Below are positions 9,707 through 17,750 of a stretch of DNA of 64,000 nucleotides, piece by piece. Positions within the stretch are counted from its first letter, which is position 1, and every line of letters starts with the position of its first letter. Made by a program: the position numbers and the translations under genes. The stretch covers positions 124,001-188,000 of the forward strand of contig NZ_SMAJ01000002.1 in the NCBI RefSeq assembly GCF_004346225.1. The letters run 5' to 3'. The notes under the pieces are model-generated. The model was not told the DNA's origin. It was given only the letters and a program-made list of their open reading frames with translations, and did not search any database. Source of the stretch: Paralcaligenes ureilyticus (GTDB lineage: Bacteria; Pseudomonadota; Gammaproteobacteria; Burkholderiales; Burkholderiaceae_B).

Positions 9707-9713
9707 GCGATTC

Positions 9714-10124
9714 TTATCGCCCAAGCACCTGAATGTCATAATCCACTCGCTGCACGCCCGGGACTTGACGTGCAGCCTGCACGTCGTTTTGGGCAATTAA
9801 CTGGTTATCTGCAGACCCGCGCAATGTGACGACACCGTTGTAGGTCGCCACTTGAAGGTTTGTAGCACCAGAGCCTGAAACCCTGCTTATCGCCTGGACT
9901 ACATTGGCGTTAATCGACGCATCGTTGTTGATCGGGGCCATGCTGCTTTCAGTGCCACGGTAATAAAATGGGCCCGACGCGACGCGGCCGGTTTGCCCGT
10001 TTTCGGGCATTGTGTTGCTGTATTCGTTCGTGCCTGACTGATTGGGGCGAACTACACAGGCTGAGAGCGCGAACGCGGCGGCTATCGTAATCAAAATATG
10101 TGTGTATTTTCTGGATGTGGTCAT
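9714..10124 (-). CDS. BON-domain lipoprotein
   Basis: The 136-residue protein has a lipoprotein signal ending in LSAC, a low-complexity linker, and one BON domain (about 70-135, with LRGSADNQLIAQNDVQAARQ). BON domains bind phospholipid and occur in osmotically induced envelope proteins such as OsmY. AAGGAG precedes the ATG at 10124, which excludes the 17-residue longer form. It lies downstream of the PRC-barrel gene on the same strand, with a probable terminator between them. Confidence 0.85.
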   Translation of the reverse strand: MTTSRKYTHILITIAAAFALSACVVRPNQSGTNEYSNTMPENGQTGRVASGPFYYRGTESSMAPINNDASINANVVQAISRVSGSGATNLQVATYNGVVTLRGSADNQLIAQNDVQAARQVPGVQRVDYDIQVLGR

Positions 10125-10157
10125 GGCGACTCCTTGTGTACACAGAGAAGAAAAAGA

Positions 10158-10193
10158 CCGGGCGGCTGCGAACAAAGTCTTGCCTATGCGCCG
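10158..10193 (-). terminator. Rho-independent terminator after the PRC-barrel gene
   Basis: On the minus strand GGGCGGC and GCCGCCC form a stem around a loop of about 21 bases and are followed by GGTCTTTTTCTT. The T-rich tail follows the stem only on the minus strand, which fits termination of the PRC-barrel transcript before the BON gene. Confidence 0.5.
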
Positions 10194-10208
10194 CCCAATC
10201 CGAAAGGC

Positions 10209-10673
10209 TTACTTTGAAACTTTGACCTCTGGCAGTGCTTTTAACTGGTCCTTGGTATAACCCTCAAGGACTAAGTGGTCATTGGTCTTTGTGATTTTGT
10301 CAAACGGGACAGCCACATTGTGCTCGCCCATTCCGAGGAACCCACCGGCGCCCACGACGAAGGCCGAAGCCTTGCCGTCAGGGGTAAGGACGACGTCTTC
10401 GATAGCGCCGATTTTTTCGTTCTTCTCGTTGTAGACAGTCTTGCTCATTATTTTGTCTTTCACGCTCCATCCTGAAATTGTTTCGGTGGACGCCGAGTTG
10501 GCAGGGATGGCCATACCTGCGCCGGGAGTACTCGGAGCTGCGGGATTGGCGGAATATGGAGCAGTTGGGCTGTGGTTGGCAGCCGGCGGCGCCGTAGCGG
10601 CGGTCTGCGCAAATACGGTGGGCGTCATTGCAAAAGGTAATGCATATAGGGCAACAGCTAGAAATTTCTTCAT
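10209..10673 (-). CDS. Exported PRC-barrel protein
   Basis: The 154-residue protein has a signal peptide (MKKFLAVALYALPFAMTPTVFAQ), a Pro/Ala/Ser-rich linker and one PRC-barrel domain (about 75-150, IGAIEDVVLTPDGKASAFVVG). PRC-barrel proteins of this size are common in stress islands and are placed in the periplasm by the signal peptide. AGGAATC precedes the ATG at 10673; the longer frame would add 44 residues that run over the promoter. An exact sigma-54 promoter lies 43 bp upstream, back to back with that of the OsmB-like gene. Confidence 0.85.
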   Translation of the reverse strand: MKKFLAVALYALPFAMTPTVFAQTAATAPPAANHSPTAPYSANPAAPSTPGAGMAIPANSASTETISGWSVKDKIMSKTVYNEKNEKIGAIEDVVLTPDGKASAFVVGAGGFLGMGEHNVAVPFDKITKTNDHLVLEGYTKDQLKALPEVKVSK

Positions 10674-10715
10674 AAGTGATTCCTGAGAGTGACCAAATCG
10701 GGTCGATCCAGTGCA

Positions 10716-10731
10716 AGCAAGCGCCATGCCG
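10716..10731 (-). promoter_or_regulatory. Sigma-54 promoter of the PRC-barrel gene
   Basis: The minus strand reads CGGCATGGCGCTTGCT, an exact fit to GGCAYG-N4-TTGCT with GG and GC ten bases apart. It lies 43 bp before the start at 10673. Confidence 0.85.
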
Positions 10732-10750
10732 CGGTCCGATTGGTTGGCCC

Positions 10751-10766
10751 GGGCACGCTGGTTGCT
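10751..10766 (+). promoter_or_regulatory. Sigma-54 promoter of the OsmB-like gene
   Basis: The plus strand reads GGGCACGCTGGTTGCT, an exact fit to the -24/-12 consensus. It lies 56 bp before the start at 10822. Only about 20 bp separate it from the opposite-facing promoter of the PRC-barrel gene, so one activator site may serve both. Confidence 0.85.
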
Positions 10767-10821
10767 GTAAGCTATTTGTACGCAATTCTTGCGGAACAGA
10801 TTCAAACAAAGAGGTGTTTTT

Positions 10822-11040
10822 ATGAAAACGACTAAACGTATGGCGGCTTATGCATTAACTGCGGCAGCTTTGCTGAGCTTGGGTGCGTGCAGCGGCATGT
10901 CCAGGCAGGGCCAGAACACGGCGATAGGCGCAGGTGTCGGTGCTGTCGGCGGCGCCGTCCTGACAGGCGGCAGTACGCTTGGGACTCTGGGCGGCGCGGC
11001 GATAGGTGGTGTGGTCGGTCACGAAGCGTCCAAGAGGTAA
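10822..11040 (+). CDS. OsmB-like glycine-zipper lipoprotein
   Basis: This 72-residue protein has a lipobox (LLSLGACSG) and a glycine-zipper segment (AIGAGVGAVGGAVLTGG and GGAAIGGVVGHEASK). It resembles the osmotically inducible lipoprotein OsmB in length and layout. AGAGGTG lies before the ATG at 10822. The lmo0937-type gene starts 35 bp after its stop and is probably co-transcribed. Confidence 0.85.
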   Translation: MKTTKRMAAYALTAAALLSLGACSGMSRQGQNTAIGAGVGAVGGAVLTGGSTLGTLGGAAIGGVVGHEASKR

Positions 11041-11075
11041 TGCCGATTTGAAACCTTGACAATAAGGAGGCTGAC

Positions 11076-11222
11076 ATGCTCTACACCATTGCAATGATTC
11101 TTATTGTTTTGTGGCTGCTTGGGCTGGTTACGTCGTATACCATGGGGGGCTTCATTCACATCCTGATTGTCGTCGCGATCATTATGGTTCTGGTTCGCCT
11201 GGTTACCGGCCGCACTCCGTAG
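11076..11222 (+). CDS. Small membrane protein, lmo0937 family
   Basis: This 48-residue protein begins MLYTIAMILIVLWLLGLVTS and consists of two hydrophobic segments with a short Gly-rich turn (YTMGGFIH). The pattern matches the lmo0937 family of tiny membrane proteins, whose function is unknown to me. AAGGAGG lies 7 bases before the ATG. It follows the OsmB-like gene closely and should share its sigma-54 promoter. Confidence 0.82.
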   Translation: MLYTIAMILIVLWLLGLVTSYTMGGFIHILIVVAIIMVLVRLVTGRTP

Positions 11223-11249
11223 CTCAACCCGCGACCGGACTCTTGTGAG

Positions 11250-11293
11250 TCAAAAAGGCATGCATCCTGCCGCGAGGCTAGGGCGCATGCCTT
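11250..11293 (-). terminator. Terminator after chaA
   Basis: AAGGCATGC (11255-11263) and GCATGCCTT (11285-11293) form a perfect 9-bp stem. On the minus strand it is followed by a T run (GCATGCCTTTTTG), so it should stop the chaA transcript. On the plus strand it may also close the OsmB/lmo0937 operon. Confidence 0.6.
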
Positions 11294-11337
11294 AATGTTT
11301 CTGATTGCATGTGCGTCTATAGACTGCCCGCATGCGC

Positions 11338-12423
11338 CTACACGCCCAAAACCAACAGCATCAGGAAGGTTGCGAACAGTACAAAATGGGTCATCCCTTC
11401 TATGGCATTGGTTTGGCCGTCGTTTAGATTGATGGCCACGACAATCAATGTAATCAGCATCATGACCGTCTGGACAGGGGTCATGGCCATCTGGAAAGGT
11501 TGACCGCTGTATAGCGCCAAGGCTTCCATGGCCGGAACGGTGAGGATGACGGTCGATAGCGATGCGCCCATGGCAATGTTCACCACCGATTGCATGCGAT
11601 CGGCCAGCGCCGCCCGCAACGCCGTGAGCATCTCTGGAGTGGCCGAGATAAAAGCGACAATCAATGCAATCGAACCGGGTGGCGTTGGTATGCCTCGTAG
11701 ACCCTGGCCCAGTGCGGGAGGCATTAATTCGGCCAGCGCGCCCACCACGATTATTCCTCCTACGATCACGGCAATTGAATGCGTGCGGCTCAGGCCTTGC
11801 GACAAGACCGGCAGGCGTCTGCGCTTCTTATTGGGATAGCTGTAGCTAAAGAAATAGCTGTGCGGGCCTGTTTGCATGCGCAGAAACACACCATACAGCA
11901 ATATCATGGCGACAATCGTAAACACTGAATAAACCTGCCAGTTTTCGGCTGCGATGAACTCGGGAACAATCATCGAAATTCCCATGGCAGTCAGAATCAT
12001 CACGCTGTATGTGCGCGCTGAGTCGTCGTTATAGGATTGCTCGCCGTGTTTAATTCCGCCGATCAAGGCGGCCATCCCCAATATGCCATTGATATCAAGC
12101 ATAACAGCGGAATAAATGCTGTCGCGCACCAATGTTTTGGATTCGATACCGATGGTCATGACGCCCAGTACGACCACTTCAACCAGTACGGCCGAGAGTG
12201 TCAGGATCATGGTGCCGTAAGGGTCGCCGACCTTTTGCGCCATCAGTTCCGCATGGGAAGCGATACTCAGGGACGCGCACAGAATGGCGGCAATCAGAAT
12301 GATCAGTACGCCCAGCGCAAGAGCGCGCCCTTCGTAAGGAAAGTAGATTTTTGAGGCGTATCCGACGATGGCCGTCAGGATCGCAATAAGCAAGAATTTT
12401 TCTTGCTTGAGCAAATCTTGCAT
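11338..12423 (-). CDS. chaA: ChaA-type Ca2+ (Na+)/H+ antiporter
   Basis: The 361-residue membrane protein has about eleven hydrophobic segments and the two alpha repeats of the Ca2+/cation antiporter superfamily. Acidic motifs are visible in each repeat (SHAELMAQKVGDPYGT and ISATPEMLTALRAAL). It probably expels Ca2+ or Na+ in exchange for H+ at the inner membrane. It lies 55 bp downstream of rpoN on the same strand with no clear promoter between, so it may be the second gene of the rpoN operon. Confidence 0.85.
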   Translation of the reverse strand: MQDLLKQEKFLLIAILTAIVGYASKIYFPYEGRALALGVLIILIAAILCASLSIASHAELMAQKVGDPYGTMILTLSAVLVEVVVLGVMTIGIESKTLVRDSIYSAVMLDINGILGMAALIGGIKHGEQSYNDDSARTYSVMILTAMGISMIVPEFIAAENWQVYSVFTIVAMILLYGVFLRMQTGPHSYFFSYSYPNKKRRRLPVLSQGLSRTHSIAVIVGGIIVVGALAELMPPALGQGLRGIPTPPGSIALIVAFISATPEMLTALRAALADRMQSVVNIAMGASLSTVILTVPAMEALALYSGQPFQMAMTPVQTVMMLITLIVVAINLNDGQTNAIEGMTHFVLFATFLMLLVLGV

Positions 12424-12478
12424 AGGCGTTCAGCCCTTTCATGGCATGTCTCAGATAGCTCATGCACCGCGGGAAAGA

Positions 12479-13978
12479 TTACATAGCTCTTCGCAACTCT
12501 GCCGCCGGACACTTGATCTGGGCACGATACTTCGACACCGTTCGGCGTGCGACGACGATTCCATCGTGAGCCAATTTGCCGGCCAGCGCCACGTCAGACA
12601 GCGGCTCTTCGGGATTTTCTTCTTCAATCATTTCCCGAATCAGCGCGCGCACGGCCATGGCCGAGCAGGTTCCTCCCGATCGAGTCGCCAGTTCGCGCGA
12701 GAAAAAATACTTGAATTCGAAGATCCCGCCCGGAGACGCCAGGTACTTATGGCTGGTTGCGCGCGATATGGTGGATTCGTGCAGGCCGAGCTCGTCAGCG
12801 ATTTCGCTTAGCATCATCGGGCGCAGCGCGACTGCGCCATAGTCGAAGAATGTCTGCTGCCTGGCTACGATGGCCTGCGCCACACGCTGTATGGTGGTAT
12901 TGCGTTGCTCCAGGCTGCGCACTAGCCAGCGTGCCTCCTGCAAGGCGTGGGTCATCGGAGAACGATCGCCGCCGCGGGATTCACGAAATAATTTGGCATA
13001 GGTGTTGTTCAGGCGCACTTGCGGCGCCGTATCCTGGTTTGCCATGGTCACCCATAATTTTCCGACCCGGCGCACGACAGCGTCTGCAACGACATAGCAT
13101 GAGGGATCGATCGGTGTAAAACAGGCGGCGGGGCGAGGGTTAAGGCGGCGTATCAGCGCACAGGCTTGCTTGGTCTGCTGTTCTGTGCAGGCCATAAGCC
13201 TGGTCAGCCCGCTGTAATCGCAGCGCCCTAGTTGATCCAGCGCGCGAGCAACAATGCGTCGAGCGAGTTCGAGACCCGCTGTACCATCGGGCAGGGCGCT
13301 TAACTGTAAGGCCAGGCATTCAGACAGGTCGCGCGCCCCAAGGCCTGGCGCGCCTAGTTGCTGAACCAGCTTCAAGGCGGTGATCCATTCGCTGGCGCTG
13401 ACCGCAGGACGAAATTGTTTGGCGTCGGCCAGGTCGGAAAAAGCCGTTCGCAGATAGCCATCCGGATCCAGTGCTTCAATAATGAATTCGGTCAGGCACC
13501 GCTCTCGTGCATTGAGCTTATAACCGCACAGACTGGCGCGCAAGATGTCCTGCAGGTTGATTTGACTCTGGGCCCACAACCCCACATCGTTGTCTGTGCG
13601 GTCATGGTTATACGCGCGCGGATAGTCACCTGAGTAGGTCGCAGGAGCATCGGACAGAGTGTCTTCGACGCGCTCGACAGTAGCGCTACCATTATCCGGC
13701 TTTTGATTTTCAGGCCGGTCTGTCTCGCCGTTTTCCTGGTGGCGCTGGCCTGGCAGGTTTGTTTCGGGGGGCGGATCGGCCGCTGGGTCCGCCCATGGCG
13801 TGTCGGATGTAGTCGAGTTATCGGCAGGATCTTCCAGGAAAGGGTTGCTTGCAATAGCCTGAGCAACTTCATGATTAAAGTCCAGTGTAGACATTTGCAG
13901 CAGCTTGACCGATTGCTGGAGGCGTGGCGTGAGGCTGGTTTGTTGTCGCGCCTGTATCTGATAAGTGAGCTGTACCAC
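12479..13978 (-). CDS. rpoN: RNA polymerase sigma-54 factor, probably an extra copy
   Basis: The 499-residue protein has the three RpoN regions: an N-terminal activator-interaction region (TPRLQQSVKLLQMSTLDF), an acidic linker (about 55-120), and a core-binding and DNA-binding part ending in the RpoN box ARRTVSKYRAQIK (about 475-490). It starts with GTG after CGAGGTG. In betaproteobacteria the housekeeping rpoN normally lies beside lptB and hpf. Here it lies beside chaA and a glycosyltransferase, so a paralogue is likely. A perfect sigma-54 promoter 53 bp upstream suggests that it drives its own synthesis. Another thirteen such promoters stand within 26 kb. Confidence 0.95.
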   Translation of the reverse strand: MVQLTYQIQARQQTSLTPRLQQSVKLLQMSTLDFNHEVAQAIASNPFLEDPADNSTTSDTPWADPAADPPPETNLPGQRHQENGETDRPENQKPDNGSATVERVEDTLSDAPATYSGDYPRAYNHDRTDNDVGLWAQSQINLQDILRASLCGYKLNARERCLTEFIIEALDPDGYLRTAFSDLADAKQFRPAVSASEWITALKLVQQLGAPGLGARDLSECLALQLSALPDGTAGLELARRIVARALDQLGRCDYSGLTRLMACTEQQTKQACALIRRLNPRPAACFTPIDPSCYVVADAVVRRVGKLWVTMANQDTAPQVRLNNTYAKLFRESRGGDRSPMTHALQEARWLVRSLEQRNTTIQRVAQAIVARQQTFFDYGAVALRPMMLSEIADELGLHESTISRATSHKYLASPGGIFEFKYFFSRELATRSGGTCSAMAVRALIREMIEEENPEEPLSDVALAGKLAHDGIVVARRTVSKYRAQIKCPAAELRRAM

Positions 13979-14030
13979 TTTGCACCTCGTTTTAGAAACT
14001 TGGGTTTTTGGGCTCTATATAAACGACTAA

Positions 14031-14046
14031 AGCAATAACCATGCCA
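14031..14046 (-). promoter_or_regulatory. Sigma-54 promoter of rpoN (autoregulation)
   Basis: The minus strand reads TGGCATGGTTATTGCT, which matches the full consensus including the leading T. It lies 53 bp before the GTG start of the sigma-54 gene itself. Confidence 0.85.
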
Positions 14047-14252
14047 AGTATTGAAACGAGAGCAGATTGTGTAATTTAATCAGAGAAAATGTACGTAAGC
14101 GTCAGTCGAATTGGCCGAATTTTTGCGTGACAAATTGTCTCTACCGCCTTACCTCGCACCAGGAACCGGCCAAACGCAGGGCTGCATTCTATAAATTACC
14201 GGCTTGTGTAAAAAGTACCGATCTATGAGCGACGGCAAGAGGGTCGTTCGGC

Positions 14253-14268
14253 GGGCACGTTCCATGCT
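14253..14268 (+). promoter_or_regulatory. Sigma-54 promoter of the glycosyltransferase gene
   Basis: The sequence reads GGGCACGTTCCATGCT. GG and GC are correctly spaced; the only change from the local pattern is ATGCT in place of TTGCT. It lies 36 bp before the start at 14304. Confidence 0.7.
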
Positions 14269-14303
14269 GTTTAACTCAAAATGGCTTTATGCAGGAATAG
14301 ACA

Positions 14304-15203
14304 ATGGAAAATTTTGCCAAAGAGCGTGCGATGATTCTCGTGCTGACGCGCAACCATCGTGCTCAGTTGTTAAACACGCTTGAATCGCTTCGTCAAATGC
14401 CTGGAAGGTGGCCGATCATTGTGGTTGACAATGGCTCAAGCGACGGCACAGCAGCTGCCGTGGCCTCGCGCTTCCCCAAGGCCATGCTGATCAGGGCTAC
14501 ACGCGATTTGGGTGCGGCGGCGCGCAACATCGGTGTGGCCTATGTGCATACCCCTTATGTCGCTTTTTGCGATGACGACACGCAATGGGAGCCAGGCGCC
14601 CTGGATCGCGCGGCGGATCTGCTTGATGCCGCCCCCGATGTGGCGGTGCTGAGCGCTTGTGTACAGATGGGCGCCACGCGTGAGCCTAATCCTCTTTGCT
14701 CGTCCATGATGCACAGCCCTTTAGCCAGGGAGCATCTGCCGGGCCCGCAATTGCTGGGTTTTATGGCGGGGGCCTGCGTTATGCGTACGCGTGCTTTTTA
14801 TGACGTAGGTGGCTATTGGCCACCATTTTTCCTTGGGGGGGAAGAGGCATTGATGGCCTTGGATCTGGCTGCGCGCGGCTGGCGCATTATCTACGCAGAC
14901 GATGTCGTCGCTCGACATTTTCCAGCCTCGGAGCTCGATACGCGGCAAAGACAATATCTGCTAATACGCAACGCGATCTGGCTTGCATGGATGAGATGGC
15001 CTTTGCGCGCGGCGTGGCGCGAAACCCATATTCAGTTTACACAGGCTCATCGATGCCGCATATTCGGACGTGTGTTGCTGCAGGTGCTGTTGGGTCTGCC
15101 CCGGGCATTGCGCCGGCGCAAGGTCATTTCACCTGCGATAGAAGCCATGAGGGTGCAGTCCGATCACGCAGCCGTGCCCCCGCTCATTAGCCCGGGATAC
15201 TGA
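14304..15203 (+). CDS. Family 2 glycosyltransferase
   Basis: The 299-residue protein has a GT-A fold typical of family 2: VVDNGSSDGT for nucleotide-sugar binding (about 40-50), the metal-binding DDD of AFCDDDTQW (about 92-96), and a later acceptor motif GGEEALMALDLAARG. A basic C-terminus (RALRRRK) may touch the membrane surface; no clear transmembrane helix is seen. Sugar donor and acceptor cannot be told. It is alone, under its own sigma-54 promoter, and may modify an envelope polymer during stress. Confidence 0.85.
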   Translation: MENFAKERAMILVLTRNHRAQLLNTLESLRQMPGRWPIIVVDNGSSDGTAAAVASRFPKAMLIRATRDLGAAARNIGVAYVHTPYVAFCDDDTQWEPGALDRAADLLDAAPDVAVLSACVQMGATREPNPLCSSMMHSPLAREHLPGPQLLGFMAGACVMRTRAFYDVGGYWPPFFLGGEEALMALDLAARGWRIIYADDVVARHFPASELDTRQRQYLLIRNAIWLAWMRWPLRAAWRETHIQFTQAHRCRIFGRVLLQVLLGLPRALRRRKVISPAIEAMRVQSDHAAVPPLISPGY

Positions 15204-15244
15204 TCCCAAGTCGCAGCAGGGCGCTGTTCGTGAGCACGCTATTC

Positions 15245-15260
15245 GGGCATGCTTATTGCT
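15245..15260 (+). promoter_or_regulatory. Sigma-54 promoter of the DUF883 gene
   Basis: The sequence reads GGGCATGCTTATTGCT, an exact match to GGCAYG-N4-TTGCT. It lies 73 bp before the start at 15333. Confidence 0.85.
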
Positions 15261-15332
15261 AGCCTGAAATAATCCCGAGAGGCATCCTTGTCATGAGGTT
15301 GCGCTATATCCGGGCTTTAACAAGGAGCACCT

Positions 15333-15671
15333 ATGAGTGTGAAAAACCATCGCGCCAACATGAGCCGCCAAAAAGAGCGCGTCGCCTTCGACGTAAAAGA
15401 TTTGATGGCCGGAGCCGAAGCCCTATTGCGCTCCACAGCGGCTTACACCGGTGAGGAAATCGAAGACGCACGCGTCAAATTGCAATCGCAACTCCAATCC
15501 GCGCAGGAGCAGGCGGGGCAATGGAACCAGTTGGCGAAAGACCGATATCGTGAAGCCTCGGATATTGCGGATGAGTATGTGCACGATCATCCCTGGGGTT
15601 TATTGGGAATCGTCGCAGCGCTAGGGGTAGCGGCGGGCCTGTGCCTGGGTAGTGAGAAGTGCCGACGGTAA
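15333..15671 (+). CDS. DUF883 (ElaB/YqjD-like) membrane-anchored protein
   Basis: The 112-residue protein has a long amphipathic helical part (about 20-85) rich in Ala, Glu and Gln and a C-terminal membrane segment (PWGLLGIVAALGVAAGLCLG). This layout is that of the ElaB/YqjD/DUF883 family, inner-membrane proteins which in E. coli bind ribosomes in stationary phase. AAGGAGC precedes the ATG. It is a single gene under an exact sigma-54 promoter. Confidence 0.85.
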   Translation: MSVKNHRANMSRQKERVAFDVKDLMAGAEALLRSTAAYTGEEIEDARVKLQSQLQSAQEQAGQWNQLAKDRYREASDIADEYVHDHPWGLLGIVAALGVAAGLCLGSEKCRR

Positions 15672-16005
15672 TTGTGCTGGGAATTGCCAGGTGTGCAAGC
15701 GTTTCTGCTGTGATATCCCGGCGCGCCCGCGGCGGTGTCCGGTGCTACTTCCGGATTTTCACTGTGGCTGAGAGTGCACGCTATTGGTAGCCTTCCACCG
15801 CCGGTTTGGTCACTTCGCCAAGGCAGATCATGGTTAGTCCAGACCAATTTAATGTATGTTACCGCACAGACAGCCCTAGTTACTTTGGCTAGCATAGGTT
15901 TCACACGAGCGTTCGATGTGTCAATAAATATCGAAAATTTGTTTACGCTTAATAAATACGTAACGAACATTTTCATGTACCAACGACTTATAAAAAGTGA
16001 ATACC
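15672..16005. other. 334-base intergenic region before the two-partner secretion operon
   Basis: It holds the palindrome at 15853-15868 and an AT-rich part (about 15920-15995) that could contain the promoter. I see no gene and no sigma-54 promoter. Confidence 0.5.
15853..15868. promoter_or_regulatory. 16-bp palindrome, candidate Crp-like operator (site 2)
   Basis: The site reads TGTATGTTACCGCACA and fits TGTNNGNTANCNNACA. It lies about 140 bp before the ShlB/FhaC-type transporter gene. Confidence 0.5.
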
Positions 16006-17688
16006 ATGTTGCGTAATAAACTACTGCCGCTCGCGATCCTGGGCTTGGCGATCCTGGTCTCGGGTCAAAGCGCTTTTGCCGTAGACCTGCCCACCGCGGG
16101 AAGCCAAATCCAGCAAATTCCTCCGCCTCCTACTCCGGAAAAAGCGGCGCCCGAGGTTCAAGTAAAGCAAAAAAGCGCCCCGACCGTTGTCATGCCCGAC
16201 ACCGTGAAAATTCTCGTCAACCGTTTGCGCGTCACGGGCGCCATTGTCTATACCGAGGCGAACCTGGTGGCGCTGACGGGTTTCAAGCCGGCAAGCCAGT
16301 TGACACTCACCGAGTTGCGCGCGATGGCGGCCAAGATCACGGATTGGTATCACAAAAATGGTTACTTCGTTGCCCGGGCCTACTTGCCCGCACAGGATAT
16401 CAAGGGCGGGGTGGTGACAATCGCTATAGCGGAAGGCCGGTACGGAAAGGTCATATTGCGTAATCATACCAACCTCTCGGATAGTCTCGCCCTTAGCCAA
16501 CTAAGCGGCATCAACACCGGAGACACGATCGCGATTGACCCGCTCGATAGCCGCCTTTTGCTGCTCTCCGATATACCCGGCGTGATTACCACTTCCACCC
16601 TGACGCCCAGCGCCTCGCCTGGAGCCTCCGACCTTATCGTTGACGTCGCTCCAGGTCGACGCATTACGGGAAGTATTGATGCGGACAATGCGGGCAACCG
16701 CTATACGGGTGAGTATCGTCTTGGCGCGACCGTCAACTTTAATGATCTGTTAGGCCGCGGCGACGTCGCCAGCGTGCGCGCAATGACTTCGGGCCGTGGC
16801 ATGAACTATGGCCGAGCCTCTTACCAAATGCAATTTGGAAAGGCGACCGTCGGGGTCGCCTACAGTCGCCTGGGTTACAGGCTGGGTAAAGAATTTGAAG
16901 ATCTTGACGCCAACGGCACTGCGGAGGTCGCGAGCGTATATGGCAGTTATCCCCTGATCCGATCACGCAACAACAATCTGTATGCCCAACTTGCTTATGA
17001 GGACAGAACCTTTAAAGACAGGCAAGACGCGACCGGATTCGCCACCGACAAGAAGGCGCACGTGCTGATGGCCAGCTTGTACGGCGATCGCCGCGACAAT
17101 CTCGGTGGCGGCGGGTTGAATCGTTATTCGCTTACCTGGTCCTTCGGCAATCTGAACATACAGACTCCCGAAGCCCGGGCTTACGATAACCAATATGCAC
17201 ACAGCAACGGCGCCTACAACAAAATTGGGTTTAGCGCCTCGCGGCTGCAGCATATAACCGATTCGGTCTCGTTTTACGCGGGAATCAGAGGGCAATGGGC
17301 CTCGAAGAATCTGGACATATCAGAGAAGATGGAGCTGGGCGGCATGTACGGCGTGCGGGCCTATCCGGAAGGTGAAGCCTTTGGAGATCAGGGCTATATA
17401 TTGAATCTGGAAGCTAGATGGCAACTGCCGAAATTCGCGCCACGGATGCCCGGACAGGTCCAGTTGATAGGCTTCGTTGACACCGGTACGGTGATAACTA
17501 ACAAGAGTAACTGGACGAGTGGCCCAAATCGCCGAACGTTAAGCGCTGCGGGCGTAGGAATCAATTGGGCGGAAGCCAATAACTTTTCAGTGACTGCCTA
17601 TTACGCTCATAAGCTGGGCAACGCGCAGGCGCAATCGGGGCCAAACAAATCGGGCCTATTCTGGATACAGATGGTGAAATATTTCTGA
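16006..17688 (+). CDS. Two-partner secretion outer-membrane transporter (ShlB/FhaC/HecB type)
   Basis: This TpsB protein of about 560 residues has a signal peptide (MLRNKLLPLAILGLAILVSG), a Pro-rich linker, two POTRA domains (about 65-215, starting VNRLRVTGAIVYTEANL) and a C-terminal 16-strand barrel ending in Phe (WIQMVKYF). The motif GMYGVRAYPEGEAFGDQG is the conserved region that carries the pore-loop residues in this family. It should export the haemagglutinin-like product of the next gene. The ATG at 16006 begins the signal peptide better than the GTG at 15997. Confidence 0.92.
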   Translation: MLRNKLLPLAILGLAILVSGQSAFAVDLPTAGSQIQQIPPPPTPEKAAPEVQVKQKSAPTVVMPDTVKILVNRLRVTGAIVYTEANLVALTGFKPASQLTLTELRAMAAKITDWYHKNGYFVARAYLPAQDIKGGVVTIAIAEGRYGKVILRNHTNLSDSLALSQLSGINTGDTIAIDPLDSRLLLLSDIPGVITTSTLTPSASPGASDLIVDVAPGRRITGSIDADNAGNRYTGEYRLGATVNFNDLLGRGDVASVRAMTSGRGMNYGRASYQMQFGKATVGVAYSRLGYRLGKEFEDLDANGTAEVASVYGSYPLIRSRNNNLYAQLAYEDRTFKDRQDATGFATDKKAHVLMASLYGDRRDNLGGGGLNRYSLTWSFGNLNIQTPEARAYDNQYAHSNGAYNKIGFSASRLQHITDSVSFYAGIRGQWASKNLDISEKMELGGMYGVRAYPEGEAFGDQGYILNLEARWQLPKFAPRMPGQVQLIGFVDTGTVITNKSNWTSGPNRRTLSAAGVGINWAEANNFSVTAYYAHKLGNAQAQSGPNKSGLFWIQMVKYF

Positions 17689-17750
17689 GAATGGTGAACG
17701 GAAACGACCATCCACTTCACGAGTCTTTGAGAATAATAGAGAGTAGCAAA

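Larger units (their letters stand above)
13979..14303. other. 325-base divergent promoter region of rpoN and the glycosyltransferase
   Basis: It holds the autoregulatory sigma-54 promoter of rpoN (minus strand) and the sigma-54 promoter of the glycosyltransferase (plus strand), about 207 bp apart. The AT-rich middle part (about 14070-14130) is the natural place for activator binding. I could not define an upstream activator sequence. Confidence 0.6.

Noticed and set aside
12576-13119. Plus-strand frames across rpoN
   Set aside because: They are by-products of GC-rich codon use opposite a clear sigma-54 gene.
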